Below are positions 10,947 to 21,282 of a stretch of DNA of 60,000 bases, piece after piece. Under the pieces are notes generated by a model. That model searched no databases. It was not told where the DNA came from and saw only the letters and a program-made list of their open reading frames with translations. The translations under genes and the position numbers were made by a program. Position 1 is the stretch's first letter. Every line of letters starts with the position of its first letter. The DNA is from Branchiostoma floridae (taxonomy: Eukaryota; Chordata; Leptocardii; Amphioxiformes; Branchiostomatidae): assembly GCF_000003815.2 (NCBI RefSeq), contig NC_049991.1, forward strand, positions 5,365,822 through 5,425,821, in the 5' to 3' direction.

Positions 10947-11508
10947 TGTGGAAAAACACCAACAAGATAGAGGCCGTTCAGAGAAGAGCAGCAAGATTCG
11001 TACTTAACAGGTTCCACAACACATCTAGTGTGAGCAGTATGTTGAGTACACTAGGCTGGCAGTCACTGAAACAACGCAGGAAAACAGCACGTTTGGGTAC
11101 ACTATTCAAAGTCCATCACGGGCTAGTCCAGTGTCCAGTCATCAGCAGCAAACTAGTACCGCCCCCAATACGACAACGCCGCAAGCATAACTGCCAGTTC
11201 AAGCAAATCACCACTACAACACTATACAGAGACGGGTCATTCTTGCCAAAGAACAATATTAATCAAGGATTGGAATAGTTAACCAGCAGTGACAGTCAGG
11301 GCCGCCACAGTAGACACATTTGTGTCTCGGGCCTCTGTTTTATAACAGCCTACCTAGACAACTGACGGATTCAAGGGTATCGACCATGGACTGTTAATGG
11401 ACGAACGCGTATTGGATTACGTCTACAAGTGCGAGCGTCACCACCCCCCAAACATGCCAGTATAATCTTTATCAAGATTGTGGGCATCAACGGGAAGAAT
11501 AAGAAGGA
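10947..11508 (+). mobile_element. LINE 3' fragment (CR1/Jockey-like) inserted in family G
   Basis: Carries the C-terminal end of a reverse-transcriptase ORF, then a non-coding 3' part ending in an AAG-rich run (GGGAAGAATAAGAAGG). The 5' part, with the RT catalytic domain and any endonuclease, is absent. Confidence 0.8.
10952..11278 (+). pseudogene. LINE ORF2 C-terminus, broken
   Basis: Reads KIEAVQRRAARFVLN, then SVSSMLSTLGWQSLKQRR, then RLGTLFKVHHGLV. This is the conserved segment after the RT domain in Jockey/CR1-group non-LTR retrotransposons (known family pattern: ..QRRAARxV..LxWxxLxxRR..). The family normally continues FxPxTIxDWN. Here the frame shifts after FLPK, and the Asp-Trp-Asn sequence sits in another frame, closely followed by a stop. 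About 110 residues remain of a protein usually ~900-1000 long. It is not functional. Confidence 0.85.
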
Positions 11509-11704
11509 TACCGGGGATACCCCTCGGTATACCCCACGGGTAGGTCACGGCGTCTATTTGGTACCGGGTCCCGGGCTTATTTTACCTTGGACTTAAAAAA
11601 TCCAACCGCGTGCACTGTAGGAGTCACGTCCGACATTGCCGATTAAAAGCAGCCAATGAACTTGAACAGCAGGGGTCCTTTTATAATTGAGACCTAAGCC
11701 TTAG

Positions 11705-12170
11705 GTATCTTCTCTGTGTAGTTTTAAAGAACGCTTGCAGATAGATATGCAGAAGTTAGGTGTCACGGGTCATTCGGTGTAATATAACAAAGTAAGTCAC
11801 AAAGTATTATCCCAACTTCCCCACATTGACAGACGAACAGAAAGACACTTTTCTCCTGAAACCACAAATTTTAGAAAATGTGGGGCTTTTCGTCTCCCTC
11901 TGCTTCCAAAAAAGAAGTCAAACCCAACCTGTTTAGAAGTAGCCAACACTAGTATTATATTAGAATATTGTTCATGACTGTCCATTGTCACTATGTGTAT
12001 AACATGTACTTGCAATTAGCCCTCGGGCACGAACTTGCAAATAAACTTCTATTATAACTAGCTGCTGCCGCGCCGTGTGCCCGTGAAGCTGGTGTGTTAC
12101 GTCGAACGGCGGTTATACCGGCTATATAGATATAGATAGATAGATAGATAGATGGATAGATATATAGATA
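11705..12170 (+). mobile_element. LINE 3' end with GATA tail, interrupted
   Basis: 11705-11788 matches the end of the ORF of the 18.6-kb LINE (AGTTTTAAAGAACGCTTGC, then GGTGTAATATAAC). 12053-12170 matches its 3' UTR (AGCTGCTGCCGCGCCG, then GGTTATACCGGCTATATAGA) and ends in (GATA)n. The 264-bp intervening block is a second insertion. Confidence 0.85.
11789..12052 (+). mobile_element. Retroelement 3' end nested in a LINE
   Basis: This block interrupts the LINE tail exactly after TATAAC and is followed by TATAAC again (11783-11788 and 12053-12058), a 6-bp target duplication. It ends GGGCACGAACTTGCAAATAAACTT, resembling other retroelement ends in the window (14078-14115, 16830). Confidence 0.7.
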
Positions 12171-12199
12171 GGCAGAGTCACTTAAGATGTCATGACATT

Positions 12200-12544
12200 T
12201 TGTGTGAAGGCCTTAGACTGAAGGGGAAACGATCGCATCTCAAAATAAGACCTGGTTACAACTCCGAACGTATGACGTACACTTTACAGATTCGTCGTAG
12301 GCTGTCGTACGAAGTTGATGTCGTAGAATTTTGTAGCACACTGTTATACCCCCCTCACATTAGGCGCGATTCGATCGGACGAATAGTCTGCGAGCTCTAA
12401 ATTACGAGGAGGCATGACCCTGATGCCGACGAAGAAATGGCAGAGTTCCCCATGCCCTACGACATGTAGCCTTTGAATATCATTGGGTTGACTAAATCCA
12501 CATCTGTCTGTTGAAGATAAGTCTACAAAAAGGATCAGCACTGA
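12200..12544. other. No recognisable feature
   Basis: Unique-looking sequence between the LINE tail and the candidate minus-strand transcript. An open frame of 82 codons at 12152-12400 is unrecognised and starts in the LINE tail. Confidence 0.4.
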
Positions 12545-12549
12545 GTTCA

Positions 12550-12566
12550 CAACAAAGCTTTATTTT
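12550..12566 (-). promoter_or_regulatory. Possible poly(A) signal, minus strand
   Basis: On the minus strand the sequence reads ACAAAATAAAGCTTTGTTG, with a canonical AATAAA. It would end a transcript coming from the 13.6-kb side. The 550 bp upstream on that strand look like repeat-free 3' UTR. Confidence 0.3.
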
Positions 12567-13130
12567 GTACCATTTTTATGACGGCACATTTAATTTTGCA
12601 CAGGGTTGCTGCCTACAACAAACAACCTGTACTTGTACAGTATTCAAAGCTTACCTTATACTTTCCATGGGAATAATCCCAACTTGCTGAGCAGAAATTA
12701 AGATATCTTTGACAATTTCTGACTGCTCTCCTAAACTACCAAACAACTTTATGTCAATAGATTTTCAAAAAAAGAACAGTTGCTACTTAAACTCAAGAGT
12801 TACTTGATTCATTTCATGTTAGGGAACTGCATTGGATGTACAGGGCTGGGGTCATGGGTATACATATTAAGTTACCCATGGTAAAACTATGGCTAACACC
12901 TACATAAACATTTCATCCACAACAGTTATGTAGACTTCATTACAAGTCTAGCGCAGTTGAAATCAAATTTATCTATGTTGCACGGACATATTGGTCACAT
13001 GTCAATTATCCCAAAGACTTGCTATATAGTCTGTTTCACACGGGCACACATAACTGGACAATTTGGCTTAGCACCAAAAATAAACCTCAGTACTTAAAGG
13101 TTTACATTACATGAAATGTATGTTTACCAT

Positions 13131-13230
13131 NNNNNNNNNNNNNNNNNNNNNNNNNNNNNNNNNNNNNNNNNNNNNNNNNNNNNNNNNNNNNNNNNNNNNN
13201 NNNNNNNNNNNNNNNNNNNNNNNNNNNNNN
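13131..13230. other. Assembly gap, 100 N
   Basis: Exactly 100 N, the usual placeholder for a gap of unknown length. It interrupts the only candidate host transcript in this part. Confidence 0.98.
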
Positions 13231-13595
13231 GATCGATTTTCGCTACATGTGAGGGGGCATAACCAACCTCTGGAACAAGAAACGCTGACCTTCCAGAAAT
13301 CAGACTCAGTGATGTTTTGGAGAGACAATGGCAACTTCCATGACCTACCATTGAGCAACAACAAGCCATTGTAACCTGAACAAAATAAGAATTCAGAATA
13401 ACGCGCTGTTAAAAATGATTCATGAAGATCTAAGCTGACTTGATATAAAGTGTTTGCGCTCTCTGAGTCTATAGTTACCATGTTTAGACGGTAGATTTCC
13501 TCTGATTTCAACTCTGTCTTATAGTAGCGGCTCTCTGATTGGCCGTCCCGAAGCGTCGTACTGGACATCTGTGTCCCCTTGTTAGACCTCTTCAT
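13231..13595 (-). CDS. Candidate coding region, unrecognised protein, weak
   Basis: A minus-strand frame opens at an ATG at 13595 (MKRSNKGTQMSSTTL...) and stays open for about 121 codons until the assembly gap. A CCAAT-like sequence (ATTGG on +) lies just inside it at 13538. Possible splice sites exist (ATG|GTAACT and TTTTGTTCAG|G), so part of the frame may be intron. An AATAAA lies 1 kb downstream on the same strand. I recognise no domain. The evidence is only an open frame in repeat-free sequence, and chance is a real alternative. Confidence 0.2.
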
Positions 13596-13847
13596 CTTTC
13601 AGACTCTACAGTGTACGGCGTAGAGGGTTGTACGTGCGGAGTGGTGAGATTGTTGTTTACTAGTAAACACCTTGTTTACAGAAATAAAGCCATGGAACGC
13701 CGTGCTTGTGACGATTTCGAAGTCACAAGAGGTGAACTGAAGGAATGTGTTCCAGAACATCAATAAGCTGTATCCATTCTAAGTACAGTATTGTACATTA
13801 GTCACCAGTACTTCTATTTAGGGAGGGTCTGCATGGGGGGTTCTTGG

Positions 13848-13930
13848 CAACGCTTAACGGTGAATTCAGGAGGCCCGGTAACGCTTAACGGTAAATTCAG
13901 GAGGCCCGGTAACGCTTAACGGTAAATTTA
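13848..13930. repeat. Left subterminal AACGCTTAACGG repeats
   Basis: Three copies of AACGCTTAACGGTGAATT or close variants, two of them followed by CAGGAGGCCCGGT, spaced ~32 bp. The same motif is on the other side of the element (15067-15235). Such subterminal motifs are often transposase-binding sites. That role is inference here. Confidence 0.85.
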
Positions 13931-13934
13931 GAAT

Positions 13935-14115
13935 GAGTTATAAGAAAAGGGAAGAGTCATGTAAACGTTAGATATAGTGATAGCTTAGTTGCAGATGTAT
14001 TGTTTATTCAATTGTAATACTACATGTTATAGTACTTAGTCTTTATAATTAGTATCCCATCATGGGATTTGCTGCATTTAGCCCACATGGGCAGGAACAT
14101 GCAAATAAAGATCAT
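13935..14115 (+). mobile_element. Retroelement 3' end nested in the 1.4-kb element
   Basis: Ends TAGCCCACATGGGCAGGAAC, then ATGCAAATAAAGATCATCAT, the same type of terminus as 11789-12052. The 5' limit is uncertain. Confidence 0.45.
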
Positions 14116-14369
14116 CATATAAAGCATAACTGTTACAGTAACATTGACGTGCATTCCTATTCATACAACGCTATAGAGTAGTTATATCAATGGGTGAAAA
14201 TATCCGACTACCCGGTAATGACAAGCAAAAGGTGCCCAGAACCCGGAGGAATGACAGGGACAATGTCCATGACATCTGTAAATTGACGGAGGCAGAGTTC
14301 TCGGCCCGCCACAGAGATGGCGGCAGCAAATTTCTTATGGGGAGATTGAACTATTGTTTCAGCACATGG

Positions 14370-15010
14370 AGTGCCGAAGGCGCGACTCATTCCAGGGGGG
14401 TCCGGGGAAAAATTTTAAAATCAAGACTCTCTTAAATGCTATTTCCTGCATTTTTGGCAAATTTTGCCGACCGACTAAGCTAGGTTGATTTTGACATTTT
14501 CATCAAATTACACGATTATACTCGTAGTTTTGGCCTCTTCCCCAGAGCCCCGACATATTTTTACCATTTCGAGCTCGGAAGGCACGAGACGTTGCATGTA
14601 AGTCCGGGAATATTTCAAGATCTGCACCGTCCGAAACGCCATTTACTGTACTTTTGAAGGACAGAATTCGCCGTAAGACGAAGCTAAATCAAATGACATT
14701 TTATAAGAGAGAAAAGTTTTTTTTGTGCGAAAACCCACGCCCCTAACATATTTTCGCCATGTCGTCGTGAGCGCCAAAGGCGCAAGCCGTCGCAATGGAG
14801 GTCCGGAGAAACCTCATTTTCTGCATTCTAGGAGAACTTTTTGCCCGAAACTAAGCTATGTTTGACACTGAAATCTGTATGAGTGAGAAAGGTTTTGAGG
14901 GCGACGCTTCTGCAACATATTTTACCATGTTCAGAGCCGAAGGCCGGGAGGCTCGCGGAGAAATTTTGAAATCTGGACCCTTTCAAACGCCATTTCCTGC
15001 ATTTTCAGGG
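14370..15010. repeat. Degenerate ~190-bp tandem repeat, 4 copies
   Basis: GCCGAAGGCGCGA-like starts occur at about 14371, 14573, 14770 and 14938. Each is followed by a GGTCCGG/GAAATTT stretch and, in most, CAAACGCCATTTCCTGCATT and ACTAAGCTA. Divergence between units is high. It forms the interior of the 1.4-kb element. Confidence 0.7.
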
Positions 15011-15066
15011 GTTCTATCTGGCATTTGACTTCATGTGTATAGTATAACGGGTTACGAAGAATCTCT

Positions 15067-15235
15067 TGGTAACGCTTAACGGTGAATTCGGGATAAAAAA
15101 TAACGATTAACGTTGAATTAAAACGACCAATAACGCTTCACGAAGAAAATACCGATAACGATTAACGTTGAATTAGAGAGGGTCGGTAACGATTAACGGT
15201 GAATTAAAATGGCTCGTAACGCTTAACGGAAAAAG
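15067..15235. repeat. Right subterminal AACGnTTAACG repeats
   Basis: About six copies of TAACGCTTAACGG or TAACGATTAACGTTGAATT in direct orientation, spaced 25-35 bp, just inside the right terminus. Confidence 0.85.
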
Positions 15236-15280
15236 GCATGCAGACCCTCTTTAGGGTTTGAATCGGAGGCGGAGCACCCT

Positions 15281-15304
15281 CAAGTTTGTTTGTTTGTTTG
15301 TTTG
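15281..15304. repeat. Short GTTT microsatellite
   Basis: About five GTTT units just outside the element. Confidence 0.8.
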
Positions 15305-15309
15305 CTTTG

Positions 15310-15855
15310 TATCTTCATTAGCGATAACGTTGTTATGTAGTTCCACTATTCTTTCTGGAGTCCGTACAATACAGGTACGATGAAATGGTACAATGTAAGA
15401 AACAAAACAATTTGTAAACAGAAAAATCAACAAAAGGTAAAGTGAACGGAAGAGATTGAAGCTCAACATAGAATAACAGAATTATTATCTGGGGTTTGTA
15501 TGCAGAAATTGACAGGAAATTCTGGTAACCATCTCTCACAATAAATTCGTCTGAAGCAAACTAAGTGCGTAGCCTTGACTGGTGAGAGGATATCCCTCTA
15601 GCTACAAGACTAACTGAGTTTTATGTCTTCAACATGTCTAATTGTAATTGTAAATTGGAGGGGCAAATATTATAAACCAGTATTCCTGTCAGAAATAATC
15701 CGGATATTAGGCATTGAAAGTTCTTTTTCTGAATAAATGACTGCCATTGTCACTGCCAAAGAGAGGACACTTTCAAAGCAGAGGAATACCCGGAAGTAAA
15801 CTGAAGCTAAAAATCAATTTTTACCAATATGTTTTTCAGCCATGATATGTGGGTG
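15310..15855. other. No recognisable feature
   Basis: No shared repeats seen. The minus-strand frames (72 and 68 codons) have no motif. Confidence 0.4.
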
Positions 15856-15859
15856 AGTT

Positions 15860-17430
15860 ATACGGTAAAAAGACACGCCCGACAAAAACAGCCTGTAGAC
15901 TACACGAAGTGACTCCTTCTTTTCAAAATTTGACCGTTAATTAACGTACGCACTGGAACATAGTGTGGATTCAGTAACTCGTCCGTTCCTGATTGAGACA
16001 CACACACACATCCCGGATGCCCTGAGGGAGGATTGCCGTGAAGTAAGAACAGCGGTAGGCCATGGTTGCTATCATGACCCGGGATCAACACAAATCATTC
16101 AGACCAGCATGAAATTACCTCATATTTCCTACCGAGGAAGGAAGTTCTTTTCAATTTCCTTTCGTGATATATTCACTTTGCTCCAAAATCTTTACGTCAG
16201 ACGTATCTTTAGGTCCCCCCCTCAATGTTTTCACTATTAGTTCATGGTGTCTAAATCTTTCCGGGACCTGGCTTTAAAAAACCCCTAAATGGCCCGGTAA
16301 GTACAGGGTCCCACTTAGGTGTCACTCGCTGAAAAACAAAAGACAACCTGAAAACTAGAAGAGGCTACTTTTTCAAAATGAGACCGTTAAATAATGTATG
16401 CACTGGAACTAAGTGCGGTTTCAAAAAATCGCCCGTTAGACAGATTGAGATACACACACACACATCCGGCATGCCCTGATGGAGGATTCCAGTGAAGTAA
16501 ACAGCGGTAGGCCTGGGTTGCTATCATGACCCGGGATCAACACAAATCATTCAGACCAGCATGAAATTACCTCATATTTTCTTTCCAGGAAGGAAGTCCT
16601 TTTCAATTTCCTTTCAAGATAATCTAATTTTCTCCAAAATCTTTACGTCAGATGTGTCTTTAGATAAGCGAGATTTAATCAGGCTAGGCCAGGCCCCGGA
16701 TTTGAAATATGGCCTGTGTCTTAAGTGTCACTCGCTGGGAAAAACAGCCTGTAAAGTACGGGTTGGGGGGGGGGGGGGGTCGGTTGAATGACGTACGCAC
16801 TGTCCAGAACATAGCGTGGCTTCAGTAACAATGACAATGACAATGAAGTTTTTTGCATATTCATGCCCCATTGGGGCTAAATGTAGTCAGTTTGGTACAT
16901 AGGAAGTCGGAAAGTTATACTACATTTTTCATGCTTCTTCTCTCTTCTGAAACATGCGTAGACGAACTTACATAGTTTTCCAGTATATCGTAGTTAGATG
17001 ATGACATCAGGCATTTGAACAGATCTTCCTTCGTTGTGTGCGCATATTTTAATCTATATGTGTAGCATTAACGAATGCATTTCGCAGTTCTTTGTATAGT
17101 GAACACTCTAGGATAAAGTGTAATTCGTTTTCTACAGACATGAAACTCCTATCGCAAAATAACTCGCCAGTTGCAGATTGAGATAAACACACATCCGGCA
17201 TGCCCTGAGGGAGGATTCCGTGAAGTAAGAACAGCGGTAGGCCAGGGTTACTATCATGACCCCGGATCAACACAGATCATTCAGACCAGCATGAAATTAT
17301 CTCATATTTCCTAACCAGGAAGAAAGTCCGCTTCATTTCCTTTCGACATAATTCACTTTGCTCCAAAATCATATGTCAGACGTCAGATGTTTTTGTAAGA
17401 TTTCGCCCCCCCCCCTCAATGTTGCACGCT
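15860..17430. repeat. ~410-bp repeat, three tandem copies
   Basis: Copies at about 15860-16310, 16311-16720 and 16721-17430 share GTACGCACTGGAACATAG (or a variant), then CATGCCCTGAGGGAGGATT, GCTATCATGACCCGGGATC, CATTCAGACCAGCATGAAA and CTCCAAAATCTTTACGTCAG. Copy 3 is longer because a 330-bp retroelement end interrupts it. G or C homopolymers near 16750 and 17404 mark the unit edges. Confidence 0.88.
16830..17159 (-). mobile_element. LINE 3' end inserted in copy 3
   Basis: This interrupts the unit between CAGTAAC and TAACTCG (TAAC on both sides: 16826-16829 and 17160-17163). Read on the minus strand it starts with a protein fragment containing ELHFILECSLYKELRN, the His/Cys end of the zinc-finger-like tail seen at 24.6 kb. 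It ends GCATATTC..CAAAAAACTTC followed by an (ATTGTC)n tail. Confidence 0.75.
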
Positions 17431-18599
17431 CACAATACTGTCATAACACCAGATGTATATACATATATATACAAGGTAACCGTTAATATGTTATTCTTTC
17501 TTTACACCAGGCACAAGGAAGGTCAAAACTTTTATCAGACGGCAATTTTATTCAATTTTCCTACATGCTTTTATTGGTAAACGTCACACGGAACATTGAA
17601 GAGTTAAACAAGGCAGCGTAGGCTGATTCTAAATACCTCACATGAGATACAAGGCACTAGTGATTTATGACGTCAGACGTATTTAATAATCATCATCAAC
17701 CTTATCTAGCTATATTTTTCTTCAGCAAGTGGTATATATATCAAAGAAACTCAGACATAATGTGGTGCGTTTGTAGAGATAAGAGGGGATAAGAAATTGT
17801 AACACTGGTGTCTAGAACAGTTTCGTTTGTTCCCCCTACGCATACTTCTAGTAGCGATGTTTAACATGGGTCATTCCCCAAAACAGCCAGACTCTATGCT
17901 CGAAGATAGAGGGTGAGTACCGGTACAGGAAAGTTTGACTGTAGAAACTTTGCAAAATGACTACCAACTCTCCTCTACTTTGCTCTACTTTGTTATTTTC
18001 TCGGTCCAGTAAAGCCTTCCAATTCCGGAATAATCTATTTATTTTCTAATTGGTCCAACATCCGGCCTGCTGACTTTTTGCCTTGCCGCCAGGCAAGGCT
18101 TTACGCCAGCTTTCTTCCATGGACGGACGGACGGACCTTTTAACCCAGCCCTTCCAAAGCCCCTTCCAAAGGCCCTTCTTTCCTTGCCGAGTTTTATGGC
18201 TTAGTTAGACAATAGTACATTCCAGGCGAGTATTAAAACGCTCTTCTAGACGCATGTTACTGTATGTGGTCCAGCGTAATAAATCTACGCTTTAACTCAC
18301 CATGTTTATATAAATATATATCACAAATTGCATCAGAAGGAACTTAGTTTGTAATAAAAAATAATGCATATTCATTGTGGGTCAAAAAGTTTTACAAAAC
18401 CTGTTTAATGTGCCAATAATTCATCTGACATAAATTATGATAATGAGGGGGGAGGGGGGCGACATGTGGAACTCGGGATTTTTAAGCGTAGAATCTAGTC
18501 TATCTTACCAAAATAACATAAAATACGCGGCAAGGCACAGCTTTTTTAAAAAGATTTCTTGTTTTCAGGGTCGTTTTTTGGACCGGTCCAACAAGAAAA
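17431..18599. other. No recognisable gene
   Basis: AT-rich. It includes a small TATA microsatellite near 17458 and GGACGGACGGACGG at 18122. 18558-18600 contains CCGGTCCAACAAGAAAAAAA, which recurs in complement at 25860-25880 and is the probable target of the LINE that follows. Confidence 0.4.
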
Positions 18600-19055
18600 A
18601 AACGGTTTTGTACCGTTACACGTTACCGGTGCACTGGATGTCACTTGAAGACAGGAGGAAAATGCCCAGACTTTGCATGATGTACAAAATGACCAATAAA
18701 CTGGTGGACGTACCAACTGATGAGTATCTAATACCAGCTCAAAAAAGAACAAGAAACAGTCATGCCTTCAAAAACCAGAGTTACCAACCTAGGATTGATG
18801 TGTTCAAAAATTCGTACTTTCCCAGAACTATCGTAGAGTGGAATTTGTTATCACCAAGTACAGCAGGGGCATCTTCTCTGGGTAGTTTTAAAGAACGCTT
18901 GCAGATAGATGTGCAAAAGTTAGGTGTGACGGATCGTTCAGTGTAATATAACCAGCTGCTGCCGCGCCGCATGCCTGCGACGCTGATGTACATGTGTTAC
19001 GCCGAAGGGCGGTTATACCGGCTATATAGATACAGATAAAGATACAGATACACCG
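18600..19055 (+). mobile_element. LINE 3' end (CR1/Jockey-like), best copy
   Basis: This 5'-truncated insert has the C-terminal coding part, the stop at 18944-18946, the 3' UTR (ATAACCAGCTGCTGCCGC, then GGTTATACCGGCTATATAGA) and a GATACA-type tail. It is the reference copy for the fragments at 2140, 11705 and 29050. The right flank CACCGTACCGGTACCC resembles 26144-26160, suggesting insertion into another repeat. Confidence 0.88.
18614..18946 (+). pseudogene. LINE ORF2 C-terminal fragment
   Basis: Readable residues include WMSLEDRRKMPRLCMMYKM, then DEYLIPAQKRTR, then FKNSYFPRTIVEWNLLS, and the frame ends in FKERLQID..TDRSV. The order (xLExRRxxxRLxMxYKxxN.. then FFPRTIxEWNxLP) is the conserved C-terminal tail of CR1/Jockey-group ORF2. 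The upstream open frame back to 18437 is not LINE-like and is probably accidental. The reverse-transcriptase catalytic motif (YADD-type) lies in the missing part, so the fragment is dead. Confidence 0.85.
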
Positions 19056-19059
19056 TACC

Positions 19060-20320
19060 GGTACCCAACCCCTACTCGGAGAGGCAGTGGCGGCGAGGAA
19101 ACTGCCTCTCCCGACAGTAAAACTGGTATCTTATCGGGATGCGCATGAACGTGACAAATTATTGCGCCAACCTTGGCAATCTTCGGAAAATTTCTTTTTG
19201 ATTAATCGTACCCTGTGGTATTTCTCTTTTTACATTTAGCGGATTGATCTTAGTTTTTTCGTGACGTCATGGTTATTGAAGTATTTGATGTTCACTCAAA
19301 AAAATTTAAACCTTCGTTGATTCAATTTGTGGGAGAATTTGATATCCTTCCAACAGTGCTTTATATATCATAAATCATATAAAATTGTCATCTCCGGGCA
19401 CTTAATCATATTATATCATATTGTGTCAAATTGCTTCCTTTTCCATTTCCGGACTCTGTAGAGTGAGGGTTCTATTTCTATCCTCTGATATTGCCGACCT
19501 ATCTCTATTTCTCTTCCCGATGTAGTTTTAAGGGTACAACTTTGACAGCTCTTGCGTTACGATGCGTTTTCCAACTATGCTCGGAACATCAAAGAGAAGC
19601 CGCCGCACAATACTATAGCTGTGGCTATTTCAGAGCAAATCAACACTTAAACGACTGAAAAGATCACGCAAGTATGCATTGACTTCTAAATGATCCATAA
19701 ATGTTTTATGCATTTGCCTGATGGAACGAGATTCTATATATCAAAGAAGGGCCTCTACGTTTCTTTCTCAGCATTATTCACTATACTTATACTATATATA
19801 TATACTATATATATATGCAGCAATGGCTCGGATCATGATTTAGTCCATTTAATGACTCGAGGGTCTGCATTTCTATCCAACTCAATCAACACAAAACTTC
19901 TACAGCATGTACAATCATTCATAAAAGAAACAAAAAGATTTGAATAAGTGAATCTCTATCCTACCAGGTTGGCCCGGAGTACCTGTCCGAATATCCACTA
20001 TATTCAAATGTATTTTCTTATATTCTATGATTTTGTTATATATGGTGTTACTTAACATTACATTTTTGTAAAATGCTTTGCTTGTCTGTATTTGTTTCAA
20101 TGTTCTTTTGTACTCTCAGTTTGTTTCTGATGACGGCACGAAAATAAGCATGTTGAGCTTGAGTGTGTCGCCATCATGTTATGTATTTATCCGTTGCAAT
20201 AAAAAAATGGCTAAGATAATTTCCAGAGTACATTGGTATTCGGGGTTACGCTTTGGAATTCCTAAGTTCGAAGAGAGTTTGTATTTGTCAATCGTGCCCC
20301 CATATCATTATTTCTAACTT
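19060..20320. other. No recognisable gene
   Basis: AT-rich. TA-rich microsatellite near 19795-19816. Open frames of 60-85 codons have no recognisable motif. Confidence 0.4.
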
Positions 20321-20325
20321 TTTTA

Positions 20326-20700
20326 GGCCATCTTGATTTGATTAAATGGATGACATCCTATTGGAACCCAAAAACTGAAGCGAACATGCGAAAAATAAAG
20401 GTTTGGCCAAAAAGATTGCCTTCATTACGAAATGACTGAACACGCCGAGTATGGTGTACCGAACAATATATTCTCCTTTTCTGTTCTTTGATATCTTCAT
20501 CTTTGACTTTGGAAATTAATTTTGCATTCTGTGACATTTCTTTTCGTTAACTGATATTTCATTTGTAATTTATATCATATGCTTGCTTTTAATTTTCCGC
20601 TGCCATGTACGATTCATAGTTTGAGCAAAAACTTTTGGGGGAAAACGGACTAAAAATTGATGCACGAGGATGTCATCCATATAATCAAATCAACATGGCC
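20326..20700 (+). mobile_element. Family A MITE, cleanest copy
   Basis: Ends GGCCATCTTGATTTGATTAA and the near-complement ATAATCAAATCAACATGGCC. TTA flanks both sides (20323-20325 and 20701-20703). About 375 bp, no transposase. This copy fixes the family's termini and its 3-bp target duplication, supporting a PIF/Harbinger assignment. Confidence 0.88.
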
Positions 20701-20703
20701 TTA

Positions 20704-21282
20704 CACCAGCCCTTATAAGAATGTCCAAAGATGATAAGTCAAGGTGAAACGAAAGTATGAATACGTGTTCTGTAGACATACATTCTTCATACAACGTCAA
20801 TATACAAATATGCTACGGTTTAATCAAACCTACTCACTCTTCGACTGCTGGCTGTACGTACGTTGCCATTGTCAAATATGTTCAACATCAAAGCGATAAA
20901 AGCAAGCCTCAGAGAAACTAGAAAATAACCCATACGGCACATGAAGAATTGGCTACAGAATAAAAGTGACAACGGTTCATCCTCCGAGAACGCCTTGATA
21001 GAAATCTACCGCTTTCTATCTCTACACAAGGAAATCCTGGCTTATGAACGCTCTCAACCTGTCGAGCGAAAATGTCGACTTTGCTCCGGGCGATATGCGG
21101 GGATATGAGGGTGATAAATGACATGTGGTGGCGTTCGCTTCCGGCTGCGGATTCTGACTGACACAGATACAGATGTATTACGTGCGTAAAAGCTAAATTA
21201 GGTACAAGAATCTAATACATGTATAACGTAACGTTATGTATTTCTAACATTTTTAAGATAGAATTCTCATCGCTTTCAACCC
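20704..21282. other. Upstream flank of the recombinase gene
   Basis: Should hold the promoter or 5' terminus of the recombinase element. I see no TATA box, no terminal repeat, and no match to the 280-bp spacer between the downstream direct repeats. Confidence 0.4.

Larger units (their letters stand above)
10872..11700 (-). repeat. Family G repeat split by a LINE
   Basis: 10872-10946 (GGTCCCAATTTCACCGGTGC, GGGATGTAGCC) is the reverse complement of the end of the copy at 55226-55450. 11509-11700 (GATACCGGGGATACCCC, GGCGTCTATTTGGTACCGGG) resumes the complement where it left off. The LINE fragment between them must have inserted into an existing G copy. Confidence 0.75.
13818..15255. mobile_element. 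1.4-kb non-autonomous DNA element with AACG repeats
   Basis: Ends are inverted: AGGGTCTGCATG at 13824-13835 and CATGCAGACCCT at 15237-15248. Both sides carry TTTAGGG (13818-13824 overlapping the terminus, and 15250-15256), a possible 7-8 bp target duplication like hAT elements. Subterminal AACGCTTAACGG motifs cluster at both ends. No transposase frame is seen. Confidence 0.7.

Noticed and set aside
15900-17273. Two similar minus-strand frames containing GHDSN.GLPLFLLHG
   Set aside because: The similarity follows from the 410-bp tandem repeat. One frame continues into LINE sequence across an insertion junction. No domain is recognised.
18106-18140. GGACGGACGGACGG as a regulatory site
   Set aside because: Simple four-base repeat, with no context supporting regulation.
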